Source: Luzula sylvatica (Eukaryota > Streptophyta > Magnoliopsida > Poales > Juncaceae). Taken from it: a stretch of DNA of 64,000 nucleotides. The notes beneath the pieces are model-generated. The model saw only the letters and a list, made by a program, of their open reading frames with translations. It made no database searches and was not told the DNA's origin. This document shows, in pieces, positions 25,851 through 39,983 of the stretch (within the stretch, counting starts at the first letter, position 1; the number at the start of each line of letters is the position of its first letter). A program made the position numbers and the translations under genes. Location: the NCBI GenBank assembly GCA_946800325.1, contig OX326958.1, positions 74,397,264 through 74,461,263 on the forward strand, in the 5' to 3' direction.

Positions 25851-26883
25851 GTAGTAAAAGATACGATACAAATGATCTAAAAACACGTTATTTGAACTCC
25901 TCAAAGCGTTAAAATCTTGTTTTGAATCGAAAAACAAACTATCTTACTGTTTGTGAAATTTGGTGAAAAGTTATGTACTAAAAGATACGATACAAATGAT
26001 CTAAAAACACGTTATTTGAACTCCTCAAAGCGTTCAAATCTTGTTTTGAATCGGAAAACAAACTTTCTTACTCTTTGTGAAATTTGGTGAAAAGTTATGT
26101 AGTAAAAGATACGATACAAATGATCTAAAAACACGTTATTTTAACTCCTCAAAGCGTTAAAATCTTGTTTTGAATCGAAAAACAAACTTTCTTAGTGTTT
26201 GTGAAATTTGGTGAAAAGTTATGTAGTAAAAGATACGATACAAATGATCTTGAAACACGTTATTTGAACTCCTCAAAGCGTTAAAATCTTGTTTGGAATC
26301 GAAAAACAAACTATCTTAGTGTTTGTGACATTTGGTGAAAAGTTATGTACTAAAAGATACGATACAAATGATCTTAAAACACGTCATTTGAACTCCTCAA
26401 AGCGTTCAAATCTTGTTTTGAATCGAAAAACAAACTATCTTAGTGTTTGTGAAATTTGGTGAAAAGTTATGTAGTAAAAGATACGATACAAATGATCTAA
26501 AAACACGTTATTTGAACTCCTCAAAGCGTTAAAATCTTGTTTTGAATCGAAAAACAAACTATCTTAGTGTTTGTGAAATTTGGTGAAAAGTTATGTAGTA
26601 AAAGATACGATACAAATGATCTAAAAACACGTTATTTGAACTCCTCAAAGCGTTAAAATCTTGTTTTGAATCGAAAAACAAACTATCTTACTGTTTGTGA
26701 AATTTGGTGAAAAGTTATGTACTAAAAGATACGATACAAATGATCTAAAAACACGTTATTTGAACTCCTCAAAGCGTTCAAATCTTGTTTTGAATCGGAA
26801 AACAAACTTTCTTACTCTTTGTGAAATTTGGTGAAAAGTTATGTAGTAAAAGATACGATACAAATGATCTAAAAACACGTTAT
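25405..26883 (+). repeat. Tandem duplication of a 6-monomer (744-bp) unit
   Basis: 25405-26139 and 26149-26883 are in register at 744 = 6 x 124 bp. Each copy has CTTGAAACACG (25505 and 26249), TTTGGAATC, GACATTTGG, ACGTCATTT, TTACTGTTTG (25945 and 26689) and ATCGGAAAAC with TTACTCTTTG. It lies between the members of the 17-monomer pair. Confidence 0.87.
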
Positions 26884-28483
26884 TTGAACTGCTCAAAGCG
26901 TTAAAATCTTGTTTTGAATCGAAAAACAAACTATCTTAGTGTTTGTGAAATTTGGTGAAAAGTTATGTACTAAAAGATACGATACAAATGATCTAAAAAC
27001 ACGTTATTTGAACTCCTCAAAGCGTTCAAATCTTGTTTTGAATCGAAAAACAAACTTTCTTAGTGTTTGTGAAGTTTGGTGAAAAGTTATGTACTAAAAG
27101 ATACGATACAAATGATCTTCAAACACGTTATTTGAACTCCTCAAAGCGTTAAAATCTTGTTTTGAATCGAAAAACAAACTTTCTTAGTGTTTGTGAAATT
27201 TGGTGAAAAGTTATGTACTAAAAGATACGATACAAATGATCTAAAAACACGTTATTTGAACACCTCAAAGCGTTAAAATCTTGTTTTGAATCGAAAAACA
27301 AACTTTCTTAGTGTTTGTGAAATTTGGTGAAAAGTTACGTACTAAAAGATACGATACAAATGATCTAAAAACACGTTATTCGAACTCCTCAAACCGTTCA
27401 AATCTTGTTTTGAATCGAAAAACAAACTTTCTTAGTGTTTGTGAAATTTGGTGAAAAGTTATGTACTAAAAGATACGATACAAATGATCTAAAAACACGT
27501 TATTTGAACACCTCAAAGCGTTAAAATCTTGTTTTGAATCGAAAAACAAACTTTCTTAGTGTTTGTGAAATTTGGTGAAAAGTTATGTAGTAAAAGATAC
27601 GATACAAATGATCTTGAAACACGTTATTTGAACTCCTCAAAGCGTTAAAATCTTGTTTGGAATCGAAAAACAAACTATCTTAGTGTTTGTGACATTTGGT
27701 GAAAAGTTACGTACTAAAAGATACGATACAAATGATCTTAAAACACGTCATTTGAACTCCTCAAAGCGTTCAAATCTTGTTTTGAATCGAAAAACAAACT
27801 ATCTTAGTGTTTGTGAAATTTGGTGAAAAGTTATGTAGTAAAAGATACGATACAAATGATCTAAAAACACGTTATTTGAACTCCTCAAAGCGTTAAAATC
27901 TTGTTTTGAATCGAAAAACAAACTATCTTAGTGTTTGTGAAATTTGGTGAAAAGTTATGTACTAACAGATACGATACAAATGATCTAAAAACACGTTATT
28001 TGAACTCCTCAAAGCGTTCAAATCTTGTTTTGAATCGAAAAACAAACTTTCTTAGTGTTTGTGAAATTTGGTGAAAAGTTATGTAGTAAAAGATACGATA
28101 CAAATGATCTTAAATCACGTTATTTGAACTCCTCAAAGCGTTAAAATCTTGTTTTGAATCGAAAAACAAACTATCTTAGTGTTTGTGAAATTTGGTGAAA
28201 AGTTATGTACTACAAGATACGATACAAATGATCTAAAAACACGTTATTTGAACTCCTCAAAGCGTTCAAAACTTGTTTTGAATCGAAAAACAAACTTTCT
28301 TAGTGTTTGTGAAATTTGGTGAAAAGTTATGTAGTAAAAGATACGATACAAATGATCTAAAAACACGTTATTTGAACTGCTCAAAGCGTTAAAATCTTGT
28401 TTTGAATCGAAAAACAAACTATCTTAGTGTTTGTGAAATTTGGTGAAAAGTTACGTACTAAAAGATACGATACAAATGATCTA

Positions 28484-29879
28484 AAAACACGTTATTTGAA
28501 CTCCTCAAAGCGTTAAAATCTTGTTTTGAATCGAAAAACAAACTTTCTTAGTGTTTGTGAAATTTGGTGAAAAGTTACGTACTAAAAGATACGATACAAA
28601 TGATCTAAAAACACGTTATTTGAACTGCTCAAAGCGTTAAAATCTTGTTTTGAATCGAAAAACAAACTATCTTAGTGTTTGTGAAATTTGGTGAAAAGTT
28701 ACGTACTAAAAGATACGATACAAATGATCTAAAAACACGTTATTTGAACTGCTCAAAGCGTTAAAATCTTGTTTTGAATCGAAAAACAAACTATCTTAGT
28801 GTTTGTGAAATTTGGTGAAAAGTTACGTACTAAAAGATACGATACAAATGATCTAAAAACACGTTATTTGAACTCCTCAAAGCGTTAAAATCTTGTTTTG
28901 AATCGAAAAACAAACTATCTTAGTGTTTGTGAAATTTGGTGAAAAGTTACGTACTAAAATATACGATACAAATGATCTAAAAACACGTTATTTGAACTCC
29001 TCAAAGCGTTCAAATCTTGTTTTGAATCGAAAAACAAACTTTCATAGTGTTTGTGAAATTTGGTGAAAAGTTATGTAGTAAAAGATACGATACAAATGAT
29101 CTAAAAACACGTTATTTGAACTGCTCAAAGCGTTAAAATCTTGTTTTGAATCGAAAAACAAACTATCTTACTGTTTGTGAAATTTGGTGAAAAGTTATGT
29201 ACTAAAAGATACGATACAAATGATCTAAAAACACGTTATTTGAACTCCTCAAAGCGTTCAAATCTTGTTTTGAATCGGAAAACAAACTTTCTTACTCTTT
29301 GTGAAATTTGGTGAAAAGTTATGTAGTAAAAGATACGATACAAATGATCTAAAAACACGTTATTTGAACTGCTCAAAGCGTTAAAATCTTGTTTTGAATC
29401 GAAAAACAAACTATCTTAGTGTTTGTGAAATTTGGTGAAAAGTTATGTACTAAAAGATACGATACAAATGATCTAAAAACACGTTATTTGAACTCCTCAA
29501 AGCGTTCAAATCTTGTTTTGAATCGAAAAACAAACTTTCTTAGTGTTTGTGAAGTTTGGTGAAAAGTTATGTACTAAAAGATACGATACAAATGATCTTC
29601 AAACACGTTATTTGAACTCCTCAAAGCGTTAAAATCTTGTTTTGAATCGAAAAACAAACTTTCTTAGTGTTTGTGAAATTTGGTGAAAAGTTATGTACTA
29701 AAAGATACGATACAAATGATCTAAAAACACGTTATTTGAACACCTCAAAGCGTTAAAATCTTGTTTTGAATCGAAAAACAAACTTTCTTAGTGTTTGTGA
29801 AATTTGGTGAAAAGTTACGTACTAAAAGATACGATACAAATGATCTAAAAACACGTTATTCGAACTCCTCAAACCGTTC
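28484..29879 (+). repeat. Satellite segment rich in CTGCTC/TTACGTAC monomers, then a copy of the 26.6-27.7 kb block
   Basis: 28484-29040 is a run of closely similar monomers with GAACTGCTC or GAACTCCTC and TTACGTAC. From about 29126 to 30130 the sequence follows 26646-27650 at 20 monomers' offset (TTACTGTTTG, TTACTCTTTG, GAAGTTTGG, CTTCAAACACG, CTCAAACCG). No non-satellite sequence. Confidence 0.82.
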
Positions 29880-31812
29880 AAATCTTGTTTTGAATCGAAA
29901 AACAAACTTTCTTAGTGTTTGTGAAATTTGGTGAAAAGTTATGTACTAAAAGATACGATACAAATGATCTAAAAACACGTTATTTGAACACCTCAAAGCG
30001 TTAAAATCTTGTTTTGAATCGAAAAACAAACTTTCTTAGTGTTTGTGAAATTTGGTGAAAAGTTATGTAGTAAAAGATACGATACAAATGATCTTGAAAC
30101 ACGTTATTTGAACTCCTCAAAGCGTTAAAATCTTGTTTTGAATCGAAAAACAAACTATCTTAGTGTTTGTGAAATTTGGTGAAAAGTTATGTAGTAAAAT
30201 ATACGATACAAATGATCTTAAAACACGTTATTTGAACTCCTCAAAGCGTTAAAATCTTGTTTTGAATCGAAAAACAAACTATCTTAGTGTTTGTGAAATT
30301 TGGTGAAAAGTTATGTACTAAAAGATACGATACAAATGATCTTAAAACACGTTATTTGAACTCCTCAAAGCGTTAAAATCTTGTTTTGAATCGAAGAACA
30401 AACTATCTTAGTGTTTGTGAAATTTGGTGAAAAGTTACGTACTAAAAGATACGATACAAATGATCTAAAAACACGTTATTTGAACTCCTCAAAGCGTTAA
30501 AATCTTGTTTTGAATCGAAAAACAAACTTTCTTAGTGTTTGTGAAGTTTGGTGAAAAGTTATGTACTAAAAGATACGATACAAATGATCTTAAAACACGT
30601 TATTTGAACTCCTCAAAGCGTTAAAATCTTGTTTTGAATCGAAAAACAAACTTTCTTAGTGTTTGTGAAATTTGGTGAAAAGTTATGTACTAAAAGATAC
30701 GATACAAATGATCTAAAAACACGTTATTTGAACACCTCAAAGCGTTAAAATCTTGTTTTGAATCGAAAAACAAACTTTCTTAGTGTTTGTGAAATTTGGT
30801 GAAAAGTTATGTAGTAAAAGATACGATACAAATGATCTTAAAACACGTTATTTGAACTCCTCAAAGCGTTAAAATCTTGTTTTGAATCGAAAAACAAACT
30901 ATCTTAGTGTTTGTGAAATTTGGTGAAAAGTTATGTAGTAAAAGATACGATACAAATGATCTTAAAACACGTTATTGGAACTCCTCAAAGCGTTAAAATC
31001 TTGTTTTGAATCGAAAAACAAACTATCTTAGTGTTTGTGAAATTTGGTGAAAAGTTACGTACTAAAAGATACGATACAAATGATCTAAAAACACGTTATT
31101 CGAACTCCTCAAAGCGTTCAAATCTTGTTTTGAATCGAAAAACAAACTTTCTTAGTGTTTGTGAAATTTGGTGAAAAGTTATGTACTAAAAGATACGATA
31201 CAAATGATCTAAAAACACGTTATTTGAACACCTCAAAGCGTTAAAATCTTGTTTTGAATCGAAAAACAAACTTTCTTAGTGTTTGTGAAATTTGGTGAAA
31301 AGTTATGTTGTAAAAGATACGATACAAATGATCTTGAAACACGTTATTTGAACTCCTCAAAGCGTTAAAATCTTGTTTTGAATCGAAAAACAAACTATCT
31401 TAGTGTTTGTGAAATTTGGTGAAAAGTTATGTAGTAAAATATACGATACAAATGATCTTAAAACACGTTATTTGAACTCCTCAAAGCGTTAAAATCTTGT
31501 TTTGAATCGAAAAACAAACTATCTTAGTGTTTGTGAAATTTGGTGAAAAGTTATGTACTAAAAGATACGATACAAATGATCTTAAAACACGTTATTTGAA
31601 CTCCTCAAAGCGTTCAAATCTTGTTTTGAATCGAAAAACAAACTATCTTAGTGTTTGTGAAATTTGGTGAAAAGTTACGTACTAAAAGATACGATACAAA
31701 TGATCTAAAAACACGTTCTTTGAACTCCTCAAAGCGTTCAAATCTTGTTTTGAATCGAAAAACAAACTTTCTTAGTGTTTGTGAAAATTGGTGAAAAGTT
31801 ATGTAGTAAAAG
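29880..31812 (+). repeat. Duplicated block, about 16 monomers; partner at 32856-34788
   Basis: Offset 2,976 = 24 x 124. Shared rare markers: TCGAAGAACA (30391 and 33367), GAAGTTTGG (30543 and 33519), ATGTTGTAAAAG (31306 and 34282), AATATACG, the first ACGTTCTTTG monomers of the window (about 31715 and 34691) and GAAAATTGG (about 31780 and 34756). Private changes include TTATTGGAAC at about 30974. This block marks the start of the right-hand variant population. Confidence 0.87.
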
Positions 31813-32855
31813 ATACGATACAAATGATCTTAAAACACGTTATTTGAACTCCTCAAAGCGTTAAAATCTTGTTTTGAATCGAAAAACAAACTATCTTAGT
31901 GTTTGTGAAATTTGGTGAAAAGTAATGTACTAAAAGATACGATACAAATGATCTAAAAACACGTTATTTGAACTCCTCAAAGCGTTCAAATCTTGTTTTG
32001 AATCGAAAAACAAACTTTCTTAGTGTTTGTGAAATTTGGTGAAAAGTTATGTAGTAAAAGATACGATACAAATGATCTTAAAACACGTTATTTGAACTCC
32101 TCAAAGCGTTAAAATCTTGTTTTGAATCGAAAAACAAACTATCTTAGTGTTTGTGAAATTTGGTGAAAAGTTATGTACTAAAAGATACGATACAAATGAT
32201 CTAAAAACACGTTATTTGAACTACTCAAAGCGTTCAAATCTTGTTTTGAATCGAAAAACAAACTTTCTTAGTGTTTGTGAAATTTGGTGAAAAGTTATGT
32301 ACTAAAAGATACGATACAAATGATCTTAAAACACGTTATTTGAACTCCTCAAAGCGTTAAAATCTTGTTTGGAATCGAAAAACAAACTTTCTTAGTGTTT
32401 GTGAAATTTGGTGAAAAGTTATGTAGTAAAAGATATGATACAAATGATCTAAAAATACGTTATTTGAACTCCTCAAAGCGTTAAAATCTTGTTTGGAATC
32501 GAAAAACAAACTTTCTTAGTGTTTGTGAAATTTGGTGAAAAGTTATGTAGTAAAAGATATGATACAAATGATCTAAAAATACGTTATTTGAACTCCTCAA
32601 AGCGTTAAAATCTTGTTTTGAATCGAAAAACAAACTTTCTTAGTGTTTGAGACATTTGGTGAAAAGTTATGTACTAAAATATACGATACAAATGATCTTA
32701 AAACACGTTATTTGAACTCCTCAAAGCGTTCAAATCTTGTTTTGAATCGAAAAACAAACTTTCTTAGTGTTTGTGACATTTGGTGAAAAGTTATGTACTA
32801 AAAGATACGATACAAATGATCTTAAAACACGTTATTTGAACTCCTCAAAGCGTTA
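31813..32855 (+). repeat. Satellite segment with a freshly duplicated single monomer
   Basis: Two adjacent monomers, 32341-32464 and 32465-32588, look identical. Both have TTTGGAATC, AGATATGATAC and AAAAATACG, and these are the last TTTGGAATC copies I see in the window. Around them are ordinary monomers, including GTTTGAGACATTTGG at about 32645, a variant found only from here rightwards. Confidence 0.85.
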
Positions 32856-34788
32856 AAATCTTGTTTTGAATCGAAAAACAAACTTTCTTAGTGTTTGTGA
32901 AATTTGGTGAAAAGTTATGTACTAAAAGATACGATACAAATGATCTAAAAACACGTTATTTGAACACCTCAAAGCGTTAAAATCTTGTTTTGAATCGAAA
33001 AACAAACTTTCTTAGTGTTTGTGAAATTTGGTGAAAAGTTATGTAGTAAAAGATACGATACAAATGATCTTGAAACACGTTATTTGAACTCCTCAAAGCG
33101 TTAAAATCTTGTTTTGAATCGAAAAACAAACTATCTTAGTGTTTGTGAAATTTGGTGAAAAGTTATGTAGTAAAATATACGATACAAATGATCTTAAAAC
33201 ACGTTATTTGAACTCCTCAAAGCGTTAAAATCTTGTTTTGAATCGAAAAACAAACTATCTTAGTGTTTGTGAAATTTGGTGAAAAGTTATGTACTAAAAG
33301 ATACGATACAAATGATCTTAAAACACGTTATTTGAACTCCTCAAAGCGTTAAAATCTTGTTTTGAATCGAAGAACAAACTATCTTAGTGTTTGTGAAATT
33401 TGGTGAAAAGTTACGTACTAAAAGATACGATACAAATGATCTAAAAACACGTTATTTGAACTCCTCAAAGCGTTCAAATCTTGTTTTGAATCGAAAAACA
33501 AACTTTCTTAGTGTTTGTGAAGTTTGGTGAAAAGTTATGTACTAAAAGATACGATACAAATGATCTTAAAACACGTTATTTGAACTCCTCAAAGCGTTAA
33601 AATCTTGTTTTGAATCGAAAAACAAACTTTCTTAGTGTTTGTGAAATTTGGTGAAAAGTTATGTACTAAAAGATACGATACAAATGATCTAAAAACACGT
33701 TATTTGAACACCTCAAAGCGTTAAAATCTTGTTTTGAATCGAAAAACAAACTTTCTTAGTGTTTGTGAAATTTGGTGAAAAGTTATGTAGTAAAAGATAC
33801 GATACAAATGATCTTAAAACACGTTATTTGAACTCCTCAAAGCGTTAAAATCTTGTTTTGAATCGAAAAACAAACTATCTTAGTGTTTGTGAAATTTGGT
33901 GAAAAGTTATGTAGTAAAAGATACGATACAAATGATCTTAAAACACGTTATTTGAACTCCTCAAAGCGTTAAAATCTTGTTTTGAATCGAAAAACAAACT
34001 ATCTTAGTGTTTGTGAAATTTGGTGAAAAGTTACGTACTAAAAGATACGATACAAATGATCTAAAAACACGTTATTCGAACTCCTCAAAGCGTTCAAATC
34101 TTGTTTTGAATCGAAAAACAAACTTTCTTAGTGTTTGTGAAATTTGGTGAAAAGTTATGTACTAAAAGATACGATACAAATGATCTAAAAACACGTTATT
34201 TGAACACCTCAAAGCGTTAAAATCTTGTTTTGAATCGAAAAACAAACTTTCTTAGTGTTTGTGAAATTTGGTGAAAAGTTATGTTGTAAAAGATACGATA
34301 CAAATGATCTTGAAACACGTTATTTGAACTCCTCAAAGCGTTAAAATCTTGTTTTGAATCGAAAAACAAACTATCTTAGTGTTTGTGAAATTTGGTGAAA
34401 AGTTATGTAGTAAAATATACGATACAAATGATCTTAAAACACGTTATTTGAACTCCTCAAAGCGTTAAAATCTTGTTTTGAATCGAAAAACAAACTATCT
34501 TAGTGTTTGTGAAATTTGGTGAAAAGTTATGTACTAAAAGATACGATACAAATGATCTTAAAACACGTTATTTGAACTCCTCAAAGCGTTCAAATCTTGT
34601 TTTGAATCGAAAAACAAACTATCTTAGTGTTTGTGAAATTTGGTGAAAAGTTACGTACTAAAAGATACGATACAAATGATCTAAAAACACGTTCTTTGAA
34701 CTCCTCAAAGCGTTCAAATCTTGTTTTGAATCGAAAAACAAACTTTCTTAGTGTTTGTGAAAATTGGTGAAAAGTTATGTAGTAAAAG

Positions 34789-36029
34789 ATATGATACAAA
34801 TGATCTAAAAACACGTTATTTGAACTCCTCAAAGCGTTAAAATCTTGTTTTGAATCGAAAAACAAACTTTCTTAGTGTTTGAGACATTTGGTGAAAAGTT
34901 ATGTACTAAAATATACGATACAAATGATCTTAAAACACGTTATTTGAACTCCTCAAAGCGTTCAAATCTTGTTTTGAATCGAAAAACAAACTTTCTTAGT
35001 GTTTGTGACATTTGGTGAAAAGTTATGTACTAAAAGATACGATACAAATGATCTTAAAACACGTTATTTGAACCCCTCAAAGCGTTCAAATCTTGTTTTG
35101 AATCGAAAAACAAACTATCTTAGTGTTTGTGAAATTTGGTGAAAAGTTACGTACTAAAAGATACGATACAAATGATCTAAAAACACGTTCTTTGAACTCC
35201 TCAAAGCGTTCAAATCTTGTTTTGAATCGAAAAACAAACTTTCATAGTGTTTGTGAAATTTGGTGAAAAGTTATGTAGTAAAAGATACGATACAAATGAT
35301 CTAAAAACACGTTATTTGAACTCCTCAAAGCGTTAAAATCTTGTTTTGAATCGAAAAACAAACTATCTTAGTGTTTGTGAAATTTGGTGAAAAGTTATGT
35401 ACTAAAAGATACGATACAAATGATCTAAAAACACGTTATTTGAACTCCTCAAAGCGTTCAAATCTTGTTTTGAATCGAAAAACAAACTTTCTTACTCTTT
35501 GTGAAATTTGGTGAAAAGTTATGTAGTAAAAGATACGATACAAATGATCTAAAAACACGTTATTTGAACTGCTCAAAGCGTTAAAATCTTGTTTTGAATC
35601 GAAAAACAAACTATCTTAGTGTTTGTGAAATTTGGTGAAAAGTTATGTACTAAAAGATACGATACAAATGATCTAAAAACACGTTATTTGAACTCCTCAA
35701 AGCGTTCAAATCTTGTTTTGAATCGAAAAACAAACTTTCTTAGTGTTTGTGAAATTTGGTGAAAAGTTATGTAGTAAAAGATACGATACAAATGATCTTA
35801 AAACACGTTATTTGAACTCCTCAAAGCGTTAAAATCTTGTTTTGAATCGAAAAACAAACTATCTTACTGTTTGTGAAATTTGGTGAAAAGTTATGTACTA
35901 AAAGATACGATACAAATGATCAAAAAACACGTTATTTGAACTCCTCAAAGCGTTCAAATCTTGTTTTGAATCGAAAAACAAACTTTCTTAGCGTTTGTGA
36001 AATTTGGTGAAAAGTTATGTAGTACAAGA
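34789..36029 (+). repeat. Satellite segment, mixed variants
   Basis: Head-to-tail monomers with GTTTGAGAC, AATATACG, GAACCCCTC (about 35073), ACGTTCTTTG (about 35187), TTTCATAG and TTACTCTTTG. The order GAACCCCTC, ACGTTCTTTG, TTTCATAG, TTACTCTTTG resembles 41.5-42.0, 50.0-50.5 and 57.1-57.6 kb, so this is a forerunner or sibling of the right-hand block. A private GATCAAAAAACACG is at about 35918 and TTAGCG at about 35990. Confidence 0.8.
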
Positions 36030-37143
36030 TACGATACAAATGATCTTAAAACACGTTATTTGAACTCCTCAAAGCGTTAAAATCTTGTTTTGAATCGAAA
36101 AACAAACTATCTTAGTGTTTGTGAAATTTGGTGAAAAGTTACGTACTAAAAGATACGATACAAATGATCTAAAAACACGTTATTTGAACTCCTCAAAGCG
36201 TTCAAATCTTGTTTTGAATCGAAAAACAAACTTTCTTAGTGTTTGTGAAGTTTGGTGAAAAGTTATGTACTAAAAGATACGATACAAATGATCTTAAAAC
36301 ACGTTATTTGAACTCCTCAAAGCGTTAAAATCTTGTTTTGAATCGAAAAACAAACTTTCTTAGTGTTTGTGAAATTTGGTGAAAAGTTATGTACTAAAAG
36401 ATACGATACAAATGATCTAAAAACACGTTATTTGAACACCTCAAAGCGTTAAAATCTTGTTTTGAATCGAAAAACAAACTTTCTTAGTGTTTTTGAAATT
36501 TGGTGAAAAGTTATGTAGTAAAAGATACGATACAAATGATCTTAAAACACGTTATTTGAACTCCTCAAAGCGTTAAAATCTTGTTTTGAATCGAAAAACA
36601 AACTATCTTAGTGTTTGTGAAATTTGGTGAAAAGTTATGTAGTAAAAGATACGATACAAATGATCTTAAAACACGTTCTTTGAACTCCTCAAAGCGTTCA
36701 AATCTTGTTTTGAATCGAAAAACAAACTATCTTAGTGTTTGTGAAATTTGGTGAAAAGTTACGTACTAAAAGATACGATACAAATGATCTAAAAACACGT
36801 TATTCGAACTCCTCAAAGCGTTCAAATCTTGTTTTGAATCGAAAAACAAACTTTCTTAGTGTTTGTGAAATTTGGTGAAAAGTTATCTACTAAAAGATAC
36901 GATACAAATGATCTAAAAACACGTTATTTGAACACCTCAAAGCATTAAAATCTTGTTTTGAATCGAAAAACAAACTTTCTTAGTGTTTGTGAAATTTGGT
37001 GAAAAGTTATGTAGTAAAAGATACGATACAAATGATCTTGAAACACGTTATTTGAACTCCTCAAAGCGTTAAAATCTTGTTTTGAATCGAAAAACAAACT
37101 ATCTTAGTGTTTGTGAAATTTGGTGAAAAGTTATGTAGTAAAA
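36030..37143 (+). repeat. Block repeated at 22 monomers; partner at 33302-34415
   Basis: Offset 2,728 = 22 x 124. GAAGTTTGG (36247 and 33519), GAACACCTC, TTATTCGAAC and CTTGAAACACG are in the same order. Private changes in the right copy: GTGTTTTTG at about 36490, ACGTTCTTTG at about 36674, TTATCTAC at about 36887 and CAAAGCATTAAAA at about 36940, so this copy has diverged more than most. Confidence 0.78.
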
Positions 37144-37929
37144 GATACGATACAAATGATCTAAAAACACGTTATTTGAACTCCTCAAAGCGTTAAAATC
37201 TTGTTTTGAATCGAAAAACAAACTATCTTAGTGTTTGTGAAATTTGGTGAAAAGTTATGTACTAAAAGATACGATACAAATGATCTAAAAACACGTTATT
37301 TGAACTCCTCAAAGCGTTCAAATCTTGTTTTGAATCGAAAAACAAACTTTCTTAGTGTTTGTGAAATTTGGTGAAAAGTTACGTACTAAAAGATACGATA
37401 CAAATGATCTAAAAACACGTTATTTGAACTGCTCAAAGCGTTAAAATCTTGTTTTGAATCGAAAAACAAACTATCTTAGTGTTTGTGAAATTTGGTGAAA
37501 AGTTATGTACTAAAAGATACGATACAAATGATCTAAAAACACGTTATTTGAACTCCTCAAAGCGTTCAAATCTTGTTTTGAATCGAAAAACAAACTTTCT
37601 TAGTGTTTGTGAAATTTGGTGAAAAGTTATGTAGTAAAAGATATGATACAAATGATCTAAAAATACGTTATTTGAACTCCTCAAAGCGTTAAAATCTTGT
37701 TTTGAATCGAAAAACAAACTATCTTACTGTTTGTGAAATTTGGTGAAAAGTTATGTACTAAAAGATACGATACAAATGATCTTAAAACACGTTATTTGAA
37801 CTCCTCAAAGCGTTAAAATCTTGTTTTGAATCGAAAAACAAACTTTCTTAGTGTTTGTGACATTTGGTGAAAAGTTATGTACTAAAAGATACGATACAAA
37901 TGATCTTAAAACACGTTATTTGAACTGCT
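37144..37929 (+). repeat. Satellite segment, no long-range partner identified
   Basis: About six ordinary monomers with AB alternation, one AGATATGATAC plus AAAAATACG monomer at about 37640, and one TTACTGTTTG at about 37727. I did not find a long in-order match by eye; nothing but satellite is present. Confidence 0.8.
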
Positions 37930-38921
37930 CAAAGCGTTCAAATCTTGTTTTGAATCGAAAAACAAACTATCTTAGTGTTTGAGACATTTGGTGAAAAGTT
38001 ACGTACTAAAAGATACGATACAAATGATCTTAAAACACGTTCTTTGAACTCCTCAAAGCGTTCAAATCTTGTTTTGAATCGAAAAACAAACTTTCTTCGT
38101 GTTTGTGAAGTTTGGTGAAAAGTTATGTACTAAAAGATACGATACAAATGATCTTAAAACACGTTATTTGAACTCCTCAAAGCGTTAAAATCTTGTTTTG
38201 AATCGAAAAACAAACTTTCTTAGTGTTTGTGAAATTTGGTGAAAAGTTATGTACTAAAAGATACGATACAAATGATCTAAAAACACGTTATTTGAACACC
38301 TCAAAGCGTTAAAATCTTGTTTTGAATCGAAAAACAAACTTTCTCAGTGTTTGTGACATTTGGTGAAAAGTTACGTACTAAAAGATACGATACAAATGAT
38401 CTAAAAACACGTTATTCGAACTCCTCAAAGCGTTCAAATCTTGTTTTGAATCGAAAAACAAACTATCTTAGTGTTTGAGACATTTGGTGAAAAGTTACGT
38501 ACTAAAAGATACGATACAAATGATCTTAAAACACGTTCTTTGAACTCCTCAAAGCGTTCAAATCTTGTTTTGAATCGAAAAACAAACTTTCTTCGTGTTT
38601 GTGAAGTTTGGTGAAAAGTTATGTACTAAAAGATACGATACAAATGATCTTAAAACACGTTATTTGAACTCCTCAAAGCGTTAAAATCTTGTTTTGAATC
38701 GAAAAACAAACTTTCTTAGTGTTTGTGAAATTTGGTGAAAAGTTATGTACTAAAAGATACGATACAAATGATCTAAAAACACGTTATTTGAACACCTCAA
38801 AGCGTTAAAATCTTGTTTTGAATCGAAAAACAAACTTTCTCAGTGTTTGTGAAATTTGGTGAAAAGTTACGTACTAAAAGATACGATACAAATGATCTAA
38901 AAACACGTTATTCGAACTCCT
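37930..38921 (+). repeat. Tandem duplication of a 4-monomer (496-bp) unit
   Basis: 37930-38425 and 38426-38921 are in register at 496 = 4 x 124 bp. Both carry GTTTGAGACATTTGG with TTACGTAC, ACGTTCTTTG (38039 and 38535), the rare TTCGTGTTTGTGAAG (38095 and 38591), GAACACCTC and TTTCTCAGTG. One private difference: GACATTTGG at about 38354 in the first copy against GAAATTTGG in the second. Confidence 0.88.
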
Positions 38922-39983
38922 CAAAGCGTTCAAATCTTGTTTTGAATCGAAAAACAAACTTTCTTAGTGTTTGTGAAATTTGGTGAAAAGTTATGTACTA
39001 AAAGATACGATACAAATGATCTAAAAACACGTTATTTGAACACCTCAAAGCGTTAAAATCTTGTTTTGAATCGAAAAACAAACTTTCTTAGTGTTTGTGA
39101 AATTTGGTGAAAAGTTATGTAGTAAAAGATACGATACAAATGATCTTGAAACACGTTATTTGAACTCCTCAAAGCGTTAAAATCTTGTTTTGAATCGAAA
39201 AACAAACTATCTTAGTGTTTGTGAAATTTGGTGAAAAGTTATGTAGTAAAATATACGATACAAATGATCTTAAAACACGTTATTTGAACTCCTCAAAGCG
39301 TTAAAATCTTGTTTTGAATTGAAAAACAAACTATCTTAGTGTTTGTGAAATTTGGTGAAAAGTTATGTACTAAAAGATACGATACAAATGATCTTAAAAC
39401 ACGTTATTTGAACTCCTCAAAGTGTTCAAATCTTGTTTTGAATCGAAAAACAAACTATCTCAGTGTTTGTGAAATTTGGTGAAAAGTGACGTACTAAAAG
39501 ATACGATACAAATGATCTAAAAACACGTTCTTTGAACTCCTCAAAGCGTTCAAATCTTGTTTTGAATCGAAAAACAAACTTTCTTAGTGTTTGTGAAATT
39601 TGGTGAAAAGTTATGTAGTAAAAGATACGATACAAATGATCTAAAAACGCGTTATTTGAACTGCTCAAAGCGTTAAAATCTTGTTTTGAATCGAAAAACA
39701 AACTATCTTAGTGTTTGTGAAATTTGGTGAAAAGTTATGTACTAAAAGATACGATACAAATGATCTAAAAACACGTTATTTGAACTCCTCAAAGCGTTCA
39801 AATCTTGTTTTGAATCGAAAAACAAACTTTCTTACTGTTTGTGAAATTTGGTGAAAAGTTATGTAGTAAAAGATACGATACAAATGATCTAAAAACACGT
39901 TATTTGAACTGCTCAAAGCGTTAAAATCTTGTTTTGAATCGAAAAACAAACTATCTTAGTGTTTGTGAAATTTGGTGAAAAGT
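38535..39983 (+). repeat. 1.45-kb right-hand module, copy 1 of 5
   Basis: Ordered string: ACGTTCTTTG, GAAGTTTGG, GAACACCTC, TTTCTCAGTG, TTATTCGAAC, GAACACCTC, CTTGAAACACG, AATATACG, CTTAAAACACG, AAGTGACGTAC with ACGTTCTTTG, AAACGCG with CTGCTC, TTACTGTTTG. The same string recurs from 44363, 47091 and 54168, and from 63711 it is cut by the window end. This copy has private AATTGAAA (39320) and AAAGTGTT (39422), both CpG to TpG changes. Confidence 0.88.
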